Position numbers and translations under genes: made by a program. A stretch of DNA of 64,000 bases, taken from assembly GCA_001898645.1 (NCBI GenBank), contig MKUQ01000026.1:514-64513 (forward strand), read 5' to 3'. The stretch's first letter is position 1; each line of letters starts with the position of its first letter. This DNA is from Burkholderiales bacterium 70-64 (lineage in GTDB: Bacteria > Pseudomonadota > Gammaproteobacteria > Burkholderiales > Burkholderiaceae_E). This document shows positions 54,211-63,002 of the stretch, one piece after another. The notes below the pieces were generated by a model. The model was not told the origin of the DNA. It made no database searches and saw only the letters and a program-made list of their open reading frames with translations.

Positions 54211-55896
54211 CTACCCCTCGATGGCGCTGGCCGAGCCTGCCTGCGCACGCAGCAGATGCTTCTGGATCTTGCCGGTCGAGGTCTTGGGCACCGGCCCGAA
54301 GCGCACCTCGCGCGGGCACTTGAAGCGGGCCAGATGGGCGCGGCAATGCTCGATCAACTCCTCGGCGAGGGCAGCCCGCGCCTCGGGCGTGGCGGGCATC
54401 CGGTCGGCCTTGAGCTCGACGAAGGCCAGCGGCGTTTCGCCCCACTTCGGATCGGGGCGCGCCACCACCGCGCACGACAGCACCGCCGGATGCTTGTACA
54501 GGGCGTCCTCGACCTCGATCGAGCTGATGTTCTCGCCGCCCGAGATGATGATGTCCTTGGCGCGGTCCTTGAGCTTGACGTAGCCGTCGGGGTGCACCAC
54601 GCCGAGGTCGCCGGTATGGAACCAGCCGCCGCGGAAGGCCTCGGCCGTGGCCTTGGGGTTCTTCAGGTAGCCCTTCATGACGATGTTGCCGCGGAACACC
54701 ACCTCGCCCATCGTCTCGCCGTCGTACGGCACCTCCCGCATCGCCTCGGCGTCCATCACGGTGAGGCCCTGCTGGACCTGGTAGCGCACCCCCTGGCGCG
54801 CATTGCGCTCGACACGGCCGGCCAGATCGAGCGCGTCCCAGTCCTCGTGCTTGACGCACACCGAGGCCGGGCCGTAGACCTCGGTCAGCCCATAGACGTG
54901 GGTGACGTCCCAGCCCATGCGCTCCATGCCCTCGATCATGGCGGCCGGCGGCGCGGCGCCTGCCACCATGGCCTTGACGCTCCAGTCGATGCCGGCCTTC
55001 AGCTCGGCCGGCGCGTTGATCAGCAGGCTGTGCACGATCGGCGCGCCGCAGTAGTGCGTGACGTGATGCTCGCGGATCAGGCCGAGGATGAGCGCCGCGT
55101 CGACCTTGCGCAAGCACACGTTGGTGCCGGCCACCGCCGGCAGCGTCCACGGAAAGCACCAGCCGTTGCAGTGGAACAGCGGCAGGGTCCACAGGTACAC
55201 CGGGTGCCGCGGCAGGCTCCACGACAGCACGTTGCCCACGGCATTCAGGTACGCCCCGCGGTGATGCACCACGACGCCCTTGGGGTCGCCGGTGGTGCCC
55301 GAGGTGTAGTTCAGGGCGATCGCATCCCATTCGTCCTCCACCGGCCGCCCGGCGTATGCCGGGTCGCCGGCGGCGATCCACTGCTCGTACTCGATCGCAC
55401 CGATGCGCTCGCCGGCGCCGTCGTGCACCGGGTCGTCCACGTCGACCACGAAGGGCGCAGGCTGGCCGGCCTGGGCATTCAGCGCCAGCGCCTCGCGCAC
55501 CACCCCCGAGAACTCGCGGTCGACCACCACCACCCTGGCGCCCGAGTGGCGCAGCTGGAATGCGACGGTGGCCGCGTCGAGCCGCGTGTTGATGGTGTTC
55601 AGCACCGCCCCGGTCATCGGCACGCCGAAGTGCGCATCGAGCATCGCCGGGATGTTGGGCAGCACCACCGATACGGTGTCGCCCGGGCCGATGTCGCGTG
55701 CTGCCAGCACCGAGGCCAGCCGGCGCGCACGCTCCAGCATCTGCGCCCAGCCGTAGCGCAGCGGCCCGTGGATCACCGCGCAGCGCTGCGGAAACACCTC
55801 GGCCGCCCACTCGATGAAGCTCACCGGCGTGAGCGCAGCGTAGTTCGCCGCGTTGCGGTCGAGGTCCTGGCGGAAGGGATTCGGATGGGTGGGCAT
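54211..55896 (-). CDS. AMP-binding acyl-CoA synthetase (AlkK-type fatty-acid-CoA ligase)
   Basis: A 561-residue ANL-superfamily ligase. The P-loop is [13 protein letters not shown], with [21 protein letters not shown] and the adenylation hinge [42 protein letters not shown]. The length and the LMTG-less N-terminus match medium/long-chain acyl-CoA synthetases of the AlkK group. It is unrelated to the NDP-forming ligase of the island. Ends 14 bp from argS on the same strand. Confidence 0.9.
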   Translation of the reverse strand: MPTHPNPFRQDLDRNAANYAALTPVSFIEWAAEVFPQRCAVIHGPLRYGWAQMLERARRLASVLAARDIGPGDTVSVVLPNIPAMLDAHFGVPMTGAVLNTINTRLDAATVAFQLRHSGARVVVVDREFSGVVREALALNAQAGQPAPFVVDVDDPVHDGAGERIGAIEYEQWIAAGDPAYAGRPVEDEWDAIALNYTSGTTGDPKGVVVHHRGAYLNAVGNVLSWSLPRHPVYLWTLPLFHCNGWCFPWTLPAVAGTNVCLRKVDAALILGLIREHHVTHYCGAPIVHSLLINAPAELKAGIDWSVKAMVAGAAPPAAMIEGMERMGWDVTHVYGLTEVYGPASVCVKHEDWDALDLAGRVERNARQGVRYQVQQGLTVMDAEAMREVPYDGETMGEVVFRGNIVMKGYLKNPKATAEAFRGGWFHTGDLGVVHPDGYVKLKDRAKDIIISGGENISSIEVEDALYKHPAVLSCAVVARPDPKWGETPLAFVELKADRMPATPEARAALAEELIEHCRAHLARFKCPREVRFGPVPKTSTGKIQKHLLRAQAGSASAIEG

Positions 55897-56038
55897 CGGG
55901 GCAGCCTCCGGGCGCGGACGACGACGCTTCGATTGTAGGGATACACAGGCCGGCTCGCGACGATGGACCTGCTGACTTCATCGACAGATGATCTCTCGCC
56001 CGGGCCGCGCCGACCGACGAAACGCTCTATACCGGCTT

Positions 56039-56067
56039 TTGTGCGCCGCAGCATCAGAAGCTATACT
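56039..56067 (+). promoter_or_regulatory. Sigma-70-like promoter for the GNAT gene
   Basis: TTGTGC (56039-56044), a 17-nt spacer and TATACT (56062-56067) lie 99 bp upstream of the acetyltransferase ATG, in the divergent gap to the acyl-CoA ligase. Confidence 0.55.
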
Positions 56068-56166
56068 GGTCCGTCGGTGGGGGCCCGTCATACCGATCGG
56101 GCGTCGCACCGCACCCGCCGCGCCCGTCCCGACCCGGGGCGGGCGCCGGGGTTCCAGGAGGGCATC

Positions 56167-56709
56167 ATGACCACTCCCATCGTGCATCCGCTGTCGGCCA
56201 ACAGCCGGCCCGAGCTGCTCGCGCACCTGATCCGCCTGTCCACCCATGACCGGCGGCTGCGCTTCGGCGTACCGGTCTCCGACGAGACCATCGCCCGTTA
56301 CGTCGAGGGCATCGATTTCACCGGCGACACCGTCTTCGGGCTGCGCGACGACGACGGCCGGCTGGTCGGAGCCACCCATTTCGCGCGCATCGACGAGATC
56401 GTCGAGCTCGGCCTGTCGGTGGACGAGCGCCAGCGCGGCCGCGGCCTCGCGCAGGCGATGTTCCGCCGCGCGATGCTGCACGCGCGCAACCGCGGCTTTC
56501 GCGAGCTGTACATGCACTGTCTGGCGGAGAACGCCGCGATGATGCACATCGCGCACAAGGCAGGCATGCGCATCGTCGTCGAAGGCTCGGATCGCGACGC
56601 GCACCTGGCGCTGCCGCCGGCCACCCCGCTGTCGATCGGCGAGGAGATCTACGAGGGCCAGATGGTGCTGCTCGACTGGGCGCTGCGCTCGGTGCGGGCG
56701 GCGGCGTGA
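56167..56709 (+). CDS. GNAT-family N-acetyltransferase
   Basis: A 180-residue GNAT protein. The acetyl-CoA-binding motif is LSVDERQRGRGLAQAMFRRAMLHARNRGFRELYMHCLAENAAMMHIAHKAGM. The start at 56167 has AGGAGGG 8 nt upstream. Acceptor unknown. Confidence 0.88.
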   Translation: MTTPIVHPLSANSRPELLAHLIRLSTHDRRLRFGVPVSDETIARYVEGIDFTGDTVFGLRDDDGRLVGATHFARIDEIVELGLSVDERQRGRGLAQAMFRRAMLHARNRGFRELYMHCLAENAAMMHIAHKAGMRIVVEGSDRDAHLALPPATPLSIGEEIYEGQMVLLDWALRSVRAAA

Positions 56710-56734
56710 CCCCGCGCCTGGAACGTGTACGTTC

Positions 56735-57958
56735 TCAGCTCGCCAGCGCGTGCTGCATGGCCTCGAAGCCGTCCTGCAGGTCCGCGATCAGCGCGCGCGG
56801 ATCCTCCAGCCCGACGTGCACGCGCACCAGTGGCCCCCCGGTCCATGGCCGCACGCTGCGCAGGTGGGCGATGCCGGCCGGCATGACCAGGCTCTCGAAG
56901 CCGCCCCACGAGTAGCCGATGCGGAAATGCCGGCGGTGCTCGCACAGCGCGGCGAGCGCCGCGTACGCACGCGTCGGCGCGAACAGCGACGGTTCGAGCG
57001 AGAACGAGAACAGCCCGCTCGCGCCGGAGAAATCGCGCCGCCACAGCGCATGCTGGGGATGCGAGGGCAGCGCCGGATGCAGCACCGCCTCGACCTCCTC
57101 GCGCCGCTGCAGCCAGTGGGCGACCTCGAGCGCGTTCTCGTGGTGCCGGCGCATGCGCACCTCGGCAGTGCGCAGGCCGCGCAGCACCAGGAAGGCGTCG
57201 TCGCCGCCGACGCACTGCCCGAGCTGGCGGGTGGCGACCCACACCTGCGGCCATAGCGCCTCGCGCACCACCACCGCCCCCATCAGCACGTCGGAGTGCC
57301 CGCCCCAGTACTTGGTGAGCGCCAGCATCGACACGTCCACGCCCCAGTCGAAAGGGCGCGCGAACACCGGGGAGGCCCAGGTGTTGTCGATCATGGTGAG
57401 CACGCCGCGCTCGCGCGCGGCCGCGCAGATCGCCGGCACGTCCTGCACCTCGAAGGTGTAGCTGCCCGGGCTCTCGAGCCAGATCAGCTTCGTCTCCGGC
57501 CGGATCAGCGCCGCGATGCCGGCGCCGACGGTCGGATCGTAGTAGGTGGTCCGTACGCCCAGGCGCGCCAGCAGGCCGTCGCAGAAGACGCGCGTCGGCC
57601 CGTAGGCCGAATCGGTGACCAGCAGGTGGTCGCCGGGCCCGAGCACCGCCAGCAGCACGGTGGTGATGGCGGCCAGGCCGCTCGGCATGAGCGCCGCGCG
57701 CACTGCGTGGCCGCCGCCCTCGATCTCTGCCAGCGCGTCCATCAGCGCCATGGTGGTCGGCGTGCCAGCCGTGCCGTAGGTGGTGGCGTGGCGCTCGCCG
57801 CGGCCGACCGCCTGGCCGGCCGCCTCGGCCTGCGCCAGGGTGTCGAACAACACCGTGGAGGCACGATGGACCGGCAGGTTGGCCGTGTTCACCGCCGCAT
57901 CGATGCGGCGGCCGGATTCGGCGAGGCGGGTACGCAGGTCGCGAGCGGAATCGGGCAT
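56735..57958 (-). CDS. Cystathionine beta-lyase-like PLP enzyme
   Basis: A 407-residue Cys/Met-metabolism PLP-dependent enzyme. PVHRASTVLFDT and TYGTAGTPTTMALMDALAEIEGG form the N-terminal part, and the PLP Lys is in LALTKYWGGHSDVLMGAVVV. The TKYWGGHSD wording is typical of MetC-type cystathionine beta-lyases rather than the SATKYLGGH of MetY/MetB. It would release homocysteine. Distinct from metY at 21.9 kb. Confidence 0.88.
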   Translation of the reverse strand: MPDSARDLRTRLAESGRRIDAAVNTANLPVHRASTVLFDTLAQAEAAGQAVGRGERHATTYGTAGTPTTMALMDALAEIEGGGHAVRAALMPSGLAAITTVLLAVLGPGDHLLVTDSAYGPTRVFCDGLLARLGVRTTYYDPTVGAGIAALIRPETKLIWLESPGSYTFEVQDVPAICAAARERGVLTMIDNTWASPVFARPFDWGVDVSMLALTKYWGGHSDVLMGAVVVREALWPQVWVATRQLGQCVGGDDAFLVLRGLRTAEVRMRRHHENALEVAHWLQRREEVEAVLHPALPSHPQHALWRRDFSGASGLFSFSLEPSLFAPTRAYAALAALCEHRRHFRIGYSWGGFESLVMPAGIAHLRSVRPWTGGPLVRVHVGLEDPRALIADLQDGFEAMQHALAS

Positions 57959-57969
57959 GGACGAGCAGT

Positions 57970-58758
57970 CTACCTGCTCGTCGCGGGGCGCAGCATGCGC
58001 GCGGGAAGCTGGCTGCGCAGGCCGTTGTCGAGCCGGACGTTGTACGCGAACTCCGGACCGCCGGCGCCCTGCACGCGCTGCACGCTGTCGATGCGGCCGC
58101 GCACCCAGCCGCTGCCGTAGCGGGCCTCGATGACCTGTCCGGCGGCGAACGGAGCGGCGGAGGGTACGCCCGGGGCCGTGCGCGGCACGGCCCCGGGCGG
58201 CGCGGCGGAGGGTGCCCGCGGCGCGGGCGTGGGTACGGATACCGCGCGCGACGGCACGGTGCGCGGTGCCGCGGCACGCGACGGGCCCGCCCTTGAAGGG
58301 CACAGCACTTCCCACTGCTGCGAGATGCCGAGCCCGCCGCTGGCATTGTCGCGCCCCACGATGCGGCCCGAGGCATCGCGCCAGCGCGTGCGTCCGCCGC
58401 CGATGTCGGAGGAGTCCCAGTAGCCGGCCAGGGTGTAGGTGCTGCCGTCGACCGGGGTGATGCGCCCGTGAACGCAGTCGGCCGAGGCGCGATAGAGGGT
58501 GCGGGCCACTTCGGGGGTGAATTCGCGATCGACGCAGCCGCGGTCGCCGGGCGACCAGTTCTCGCACCAGCCCTGGATCACGCTGCGCGTCACGCGCGCC
58601 TCGGCCACCGCGTGCTCGGTGTCGATCCCGCTCTTGCGGAACACCGTGGGCGCCCAGTGCTTGCTGCCCAGCGACAGCCACTCCCCCTCGCTCGCGGCGC
58701 TCGCGCCGAAGGCGCACGTCGCGAGCGCGATGGCGCGAACGATCGTCCTGGCAAGCAT
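57970..58758 (-). CDS. Secreted protein with C-terminal SH3/Tudor-like segment, unknown function
   Basis: A 262-residue protein. The start at 58758 has GAGGAG upstream and gives a signal peptide (cleavage after about GASA). The mature N-terminal half is Cys-containing (WCENWSPGDRGCVDREF, ADCVHGR). After an Ala/Pro/Arg-rich linker, a C-terminal ~60-residue segment (GQVIEARYGSGWVRGRIDSVQRVQ...YNVRLDNGLRSQLPARMLRP) looks like a small Tudor/SH3-type beta barrel. I do not recognise the family. It is next to the cystathionine-lyase-like gene (11-bp gap). Confidence 0.6.
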   Translation of the reverse strand: MLARTIVRAIALATCAFGASAASEGEWLSLGSKHWAPTVFRKSGIDTEHAVAEARVTRSVIQGWCENWSPGDRGCVDREFTPEVARTLYRASADCVHGRITPVDGSTYTLAGYWDSSDIGGGRTRWRDASGRIVGRDNASGGLGISQQWEVLCPSRAGPSRAAAPRTVPSRAVSVPTPAPRAPSAAPPGAVPRTAPGVPSAAPFAAGQVIEARYGSGWVRGRIDSVQRVQGAGGPEFAYNVRLDNGLRSQLPARMLRPATSR

Positions 58759-58914
58759 GGCGGTTCTCCTCGTCCCGGCGCCGCGGCGTCTCGATGCGCC
58801 GCGGCGGCGCCGATACGAAAAAAATACTGCGCCCCGCGCCGAGAAGCTGTCAACGAGCGCGACGCGAACGCGAGGCCGCCCGCACCGCTCCACCGGCGCG
58901 GCGCGCCGTCCGCC

Positions 58915-60258
58915 TCATCCGCGCCGCAGCACCTTCTCGCGCACCAGCCGGATGTGGCTGCGCAGGGCGTACAGCTCGTCGGCGTAGGACAGCGGCACGG
59001 TGAGGCGCTCGACGCGCGCGTCGAGCTCGTCCAGGCGCGCGCCCAGGCGGGCCGCGCTGCCCTCGCCTTCCTCCACGTCCTCCTCGATGCGGCGCAGCTG
59101 GCCGTACCAGCGGAAGATGCGCGAGCGGACGCGGAACTGGTACAGCGGCGGCACCACCCGCGACAGCGGGATGAGCACGGCGATGAGCGAGAGCAGCACC
59201 ACCCACATCCGGTCGACCAAGTTGGCGAGCCAGAACGGCAGGTAGCGCTGCAGCCAGGGCGGCCCGCTGCGCAGCGTGCGCTCGGCCTCGCGCGCCAGCG
59301 GCCACTCGAGCGAGCGCTCCGAGGGAAAGTCGCCGCGGCGCTGGAACCAGCCCGGCTGCCCGTGGATGGCCTGCGCCGCCTGCACGAACAGCTGCGCCAG
59401 CGCCGGGTGGATGTCCTCGCGCGCGATCAGCATGGCGGTCGGCGCGACCAGCGGCACGTTGCGCACAGGCACGCCGCGCCCGAGATCGACCACGCCGCGC
59501 GGCAGCACGACCGGGCTGAGGAAGGCATAGCGGCGCGAATAGGCCTCGGCCTGCGGAAAGGGCAGCAGGCCGATGCCGGGCGTCTGCAGCAGCATCTGCA
59601 CCAGCGGCGCCTCGGGCGCCGAGGCGAACGCCAGCGCGTCGATGTTGCCGTCGAGCAGCGCGGCCGCCGCGGGCGTTCCTCCGAGCGCGCGCAGGTCGAT
59701 CCCGGCGACGTCGACGTGATTGCCGTCGAGCAGCCGGCCGACCAGGTTGGGCACGCCGCTGCCCGCCGGCCCGACGTCGAGCCGCCAGCCGCGCAGCTGC
59801 GCGAGGTTCCCGAGCGCATCGTGCCGCAGCCGCCGGCGGGCGACGTCCTCGCGGTAGAACAGCCACAGCGGCTCGTAGAAGAGGCTGCCCAGCGCCACCA
59901 GCCCGTCGTCCTTGAGCTGGCCGGGCGGCAGCGTCTTCGGGTCGGCACCGCCCTGCACGAACGCGATCTGCACGCCCGAGTCGGGGTCGCGCAGCAGCGC
60001 CAGGTTCTCGGCCGCACCCTGCGTCGCGCGCAGGTGCACCTCGATGCCGTAGCGGGCGAACCACTCGGCGTAGCGGCGGCCGAACTCCGCGTAGGCGCCC
60101 TGCTCCTCGCCGGTGGCCAGCGTCACCGACTTCGGCGGCGTGGGCTGCAGGTACCAGTAGGCCGCGAACAGCAGGCCGGCAGCGATCAGCGCGAACGGAC
60201 CTGCCGTGACGAGCAGGTCGCGCACGGTCTGGAACGCGAGGCGGACGAAACGGGGCAT
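58915..60258 (-). CDS. TAXI-family TRAP-type solute-binding protein with membrane segments
   Basis: A 447-residue protein. An N-terminal transmembrane helix (FALIAAGLLFAAYWYL) is followed by a TAXI-type binding domain (SVTLATGEEQGAYAEFGRRYAEWFARYGIEVHLRATQGAAENLALLRD). A further membrane helix (MWVVLLSLIAVLIPL, about residue 355) and a coiled-coil-like C-terminus follow. TAXI proteins deliver solutes to TRAP transporters, but no TRAP permease is next to it. The tethered form suggests a role in sensing or signalling rather than free periplasmic uptake. Confidence 0.85.
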   Translation of the reverse strand: MPRFVRLAFQTVRDLLVTAGPFALIAAGLLFAAYWYLQPTPPKSVTLATGEEQGAYAEFGRRYAEWFARYGIEVHLRATQGAAENLALLRDPDSGVQIAFVQGGADPKTLPPGQLKDDGLVALGSLFYEPLWLFYREDVARRRLRHDALGNLAQLRGWRLDVGPAGSGVPNLVGRLLDGNHVDVAGIDLRALGGTPAAAALLDGNIDALAFASAPEAPLVQMLLQTPGIGLLPFPQAEAYSRRYAFLSPVVLPRGVVDLGRGVPVRNVPLVAPTAMLIAREDIHPALAQLFVQAAQAIHGQPGWFQRRGDFPSERSLEWPLAREAERTLRSGPPWLQRYLPFWLANLVDRMWVVLLSLIAVLIPLSRVVPPLYQFRVRSRIFRWYGQLRRIEEDVEEGEGSAARLGARLDELDARVERLTVPLSYADELYALRSHIRLVREKVLRRG

Positions 60259-60276
60259 CGGGAATCTCGCGGTCTT

Positions 60277-61188
60277 TCAGGAGGGCGTCATGCCCAGCCA
60301 CAAGCCGAGGGGCACGAAGACGACGGCGGCGAGGTTGCCCAGGAGGACGATCGCAGCGACCTTGTCCGGCTCCTGGTCGAACTGCTCGGCGACGAGGAAA
60401 CAGAGCACCGCGGGCGGCAGGGCAGCGAAAAGATACATCTGCGCGCGATGCTCCGGGGTGAACGCGAACCAGCCGTCCAGCAGCCAGGCGACCGCGATTC
60501 CCGTGAGCGGGCAGACGGCCGCGCCGACCAGGCCGATCTGCCAGCTCTTCAGGCTCACATCCAGCATCCGCACGCCCAGCGCGAAGAGCATCAGCGGAAT
60601 GCAGGCGTCGCCCAGCATCTGAAGCGACTTGAACAGGGCATCGGGGAACGTGACATGCGTGGCGGCGATCACGATGCCCGCAAGCATCGCGATCATCATC
60701 GGGCTCGAGAGAAACCTCCACGACGTGCCGCTGCCGGCGCCGCGACCGCTCTCGATGATCTTGATGCCGGCGGAAAAATAGACGAGGTTGCAGGCCATGA
60801 AGACCGCCACCGCGGCCGACAGGCCGGCCTGGCCGAACGCCAGCACGGCCAGCGGCAGCCCCATGTTGCCGCAGTTGTTGTACATCATCGGCGGCACGAA
60901 GCTGCGCGCGTCGTAGCGCAGCAGGCGCGCCACGGGCCAGGCCAGCAGCCCGGAGCCGAGCGAGATCAGGACGCCGGCCATGATCAGGTTGGCATTGCGC
61001 GCGAGATCGAAATCCTTCGAGGCGAAGGCGGTGAGCACCAGCAGGGGGCATAGGACGTCCATGCTGATGCGGTTCACGGCGGCCATCTCGGCCCTCACGC
61101 CCTCCCCGCGCCAGCGGGCGTAGCCGTAGCCCAGCGCGATCGTGATGAACACCGGCAGGATGATGGCGAGGATGCGCTGTACGAGCAT
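60277..61188 (-). CDS. AEC-family (auxin efflux carrier-like) transporter
   Basis: A 303-residue integral membrane protein with about ten hydrophobic segments. The start at 61188 (MLVQRILAIILPVFITIALGYGYARW) is chosen because the upstream 57 codons are not AEC-like. Conserved PPMMYNNCGNMGLPLAVLAFG is the AEC core. Members export or import organic acids such as malate or malonate. The stop is 18 bp before the TAXI gene. Confidence 0.88.
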   Translation of the reverse strand: MLVQRILAIILPVFITIALGYGYARWRGEGVRAEMAAVNRISMDVLCPLLVLTAFASKDFDLARNANLIMAGVLISLGSGLLAWPVARLLRYDARSFVPPMMYNNCGNMGLPLAVLAFGQAGLSAAVAVFMACNLVYFSAGIKIIESGRGAGSGTSWRFLSSPMMIAMLAGIVIAATHVTFPDALFKSLQMLGDACIPLMLFALGVRMLDVSLKSWQIGLVGAAVCPLTGIAVAWLLDGWFAFTPEHRAQMYLFAALPPAVLCFLVAEQFDQEPDKVAAIVLLGNLAAVVFVPLGLWLGMTPS

Positions 61189-61356
61189 GGCGGCGGAGGT
61201 ACGCGGCGCGCTCCGGACGACCTGCCCGGCGGCTACGGGACGGAGGTGTCTGGAGAACGGCTCTCGGATCGAAAGAATCGAGATTGTGATGGAGCCCTGC
61301 TGGTGCGATGGAACTTCAGGGCTTTCACCTCGGCAGGCAGATCTGGATCGGTCTAT

Positions 61357-61396
61357 CAATCATGTCTATAATGGACTCATTACATAGTCATGATTG
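61357..61396. promoter_or_regulatory. 40-bp imperfect palindrome over the toxin-antitoxin promoter
   Basis: CAATCATG (61357-61364) and CATGATTG (61389-61396) are the perfect outer arms. Inside, CTATAATG and CATTACATAG continue the symmetry with a 2-bp gap. TATAAT (61367-61372) lies within the left arm and the antitoxin start within or just after the right arm. A typical autoregulatory operator of a toxin-antitoxin operon. Confidence 0.65.
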
Positions 61397-61749
61397 TCAT
61401 GAACTGGAGCATCGCCCAAGCCAAGCAGCGCCTTTCGGAAGTCGTTCGCCTGGCCGCCAAGGAACCGCAGCCGATCTACAACCGCGGTCGACTGGTCGGC
61501 GCACTCATCGATGCGGATTCGTACCGGGCATTCGAGCAATGGCGACGCGATGCGGCGGGAACGACCGTGGCGGCGCAGTTCGACCGCCTGCGCGCCGAGC
61601 TCGCCGCCGCGACCGTTGCACCGGAGGCCGCGCCACTGCCTGCCCCCCTCCCGACCCCGGCGCGCGCGGATCGCGAGAATGCATTCGCCCGGATGCTGCA
61701 GGAAGAGTCGGCGCCCGCTTCGCCGAAGAACCCTGATGCAACTCGTTGA
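61390..61749 (+). CDS. Phd/YefM-type antitoxin
   Basis: Up to 119 residues (116 if the ATG at 61399 is used, which gives the family-like start MNWSIAQAKQRLSEVVRLAAKEPQPIYNRGRLVGALIDADSY). The N-terminal Phd domain binds DNA and toxin. The C-terminal Ala/Pro-rich part is longer than usual. The gene is preceded by a palindrome and overlaps the toxin gene by 14 bp, the classical antitoxin-first order. Confidence 0.85.
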   Translation: MIVMNWSIAQAKQRLSEVVRLAAKEPQPIYNRGRLVGALIDADSYRAFEQWRRDAAGTTVAAQFDRLRAELAAATVAPEAAPLPAPLPTPARADRENAFARMLQEESAPASPKNPDATR

Positions 61750-62149
61750 CACCAACGTCATCAGCGAGCTTTGCCGCCACGAGCCCGACCCGGGAGTGCT
61801 CGCCTGGGCTGCAACGCAGTCGGCGCTCACCTTGTCGATCGTCACGGTCGAGGAGATCGCTTTCGGGCTTTCATGGCGCCCGAACGCCGTGCTGCTGGGG
61901 TGGTTCGAACGGCTGCTCGCGCAGCACACCGTGCTGCCGGTCGATGCGGACATCGCCCGCCACGCCGGCATGATGCGCGGTACGTTCGCCGCCCGCGGCC
62001 TGGTCCGCACCCAGGCCGACATGCTGATCGCAGCCACTGCGCACGCCCATCGGCTCGTGCTGGTCACCCGCAACGTGCGCGACTTCGAAGGCTGCGGCCT
62101 CGCGCTGCTGAACCCGTTCTCCGGTGGCCCTCAGGCTTTCGCCGGATAG
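61736..62149 (+). CDS. PIN-domain toxin (VapC/FitB-like ribonuclease)
   Basis: A 137-residue PIN nuclease. The metal-binding acidic residues are visible in LVDTNVISELCRHEPD (Asp, Glu), ARGLVRTQADMLIAATA (Asp) and VTRNVRDFEG (Asp). It should cleave tRNA or other RNA when free of antitoxin. The 3' end overlaps the convergent nitroreductase gene by 19 bp. Confidence 0.88.
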   Translation: MQLVDTNVISELCRHEPDPGVLAWAATQSALTLSIVTVEEIAFGLSWRPNAVLLGWFERLLAQHTVLPVDADIARHAGMMRGTFAARGLVRTQADMLIAATAHAHRLVLVTRNVRDFEGCGLALLNPFSGGPQAFAG

Positions 62150-62784
62150 CCCACCGTCTGCGACAGCAGCACCTGCTGGTCGTGCGCCAGCCCGAGCGCA
62201 TCGGCGATCGCATCGCGTCCGATCCATGCCCGCAGCACGGTCGCCAACCCGTTGCCGGCCGCGAACAGATAGACGTTCTGCGCGACCGCGCCGGCCGCGA
62301 CCGACGCGAAGCTCTCGCGCTGTGCAACCGGCACCATGGCCATGCGCCGGTGGTCGGCCACATAGACCAGATCGAGCGGCGCCTCGTCGACGAAGTCCTG
62401 GTAGCCGGTGACGCGCCGCAGGTCGGACTGCGCGACCAGGCGCAGCGCATGCTCGCCCGCGTCGTACAGGTAGGCGCCGGTCGGCAGCGCCGCGTAGACG
62501 TCGATCTCCTGCGCGTCCAGCGCCGAGGGGGCGGTGCGCCCGCCGTCGGGGCGGTTCCTGCCGTACGCGGCCCACAGCAGGTTCGACAGCAGGGGCAGCG
62601 GCAGCGCTTCGTGCGCGAATTCGCGCGACGAGCGGCGCAGCGCGAACGCTTCCATCAGCGGCATGCCGCCGCGCGCTTCGGGCGCCGGCAGCGCGATCGT
62701 CGCGGTCGCATCGCCGATTGCCGGGCGCGGGCGCAAGCGGCCCATCATGCCCAGCGCGAACTTGGTCAGGGTAGTGCTGCTCAT
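62131..62784 (-). CDS. SagB/nitroreductase-family oxidoreductase
   Basis: A 217-residue FMN protein. The nitroreductase N-terminus PLMEAFALRRSSREFAHEALPLPLLSNLLWAAYGRNRPDGGRTAPSALDAQEIDVYAALPTGAYLYDAGEHALRLV is typical of the SagB-type group, as is the FMN-phosphate contact region YLFAAGNGLATVLRAWIGRDAIADAL. No cyclase or azoline-biosynthesis partner is nearby, so it is an orphan reductase, not a peptide-modifying enzyme. Divergent from the LysR gene. Confidence 0.85.
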   Translation of the reverse strand: MSSTTLTKFALGMMGRLRPRPAIGDATATIALPAPEARGGMPLMEAFALRRSSREFAHEALPLPLLSNLLWAAYGRNRPDGGRTAPSALDAQEIDVYAALPTGAYLYDAGEHALRLVAQSDLRRVTGYQDFVDEAPLDLVYVADHRRMAMVPVAQRESFASVAAGAVAQNVYLFAAGNGLATVLRAWIGRDAIADALGLAHDQQVLLSQTVGYPAKA

Positions 62785-62858
62785 CGGTAAAAGCCTCGCC
62801 TGGCGGTTGCGCACGACGGCGCCACTGCAGCAGCCTACGACGACAGCCGCCGGACACC

Positions 62859-62872
62859 TTGACCGCGCTCAA
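62859..62872. promoter_or_regulatory. Candidate LysR-type operator between nitroreductase and LysR genes
   Basis: TTGACCGCGCTCAA is a perfect 4+4-bp inverted repeat (TTGA-N6-TCAA) with the shape of LysR boxes, in the 218-bp divergent gap. A 10-bp palindrome ACCCCGGGGT follows at 62881-62890. Confidence 0.35.
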
Positions 62873-63002
62873 CCGCAGGCACCCCGGGGTCAACGGGGTT
62901 GCCGTAGGGATCCACGCCGCGTTTCCGTCTCCCCGGCATCGCAGGTATGCTGATTCGATTCAAGGCCGATACCGCAATGCCTGATTCACTGACCGGATCG
63001 CG

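Noticed and set aside
21900-57958. metY and the cystathionine-lyase-like gene as duplicates of one enzyme
   Set aside because: They differ in length, PLP-lysine motif (SATKYLGGH versus TKYWGGHSD) and insertions, and fit different steps of methionine metabolism.
62131-62784. SagB-type protein as part of a modified-peptide (azoline) biosynthesis cluster
   Set aside because: No YcaO cyclase, precursor peptide or leader-binding protein is present in the neighbourhood.
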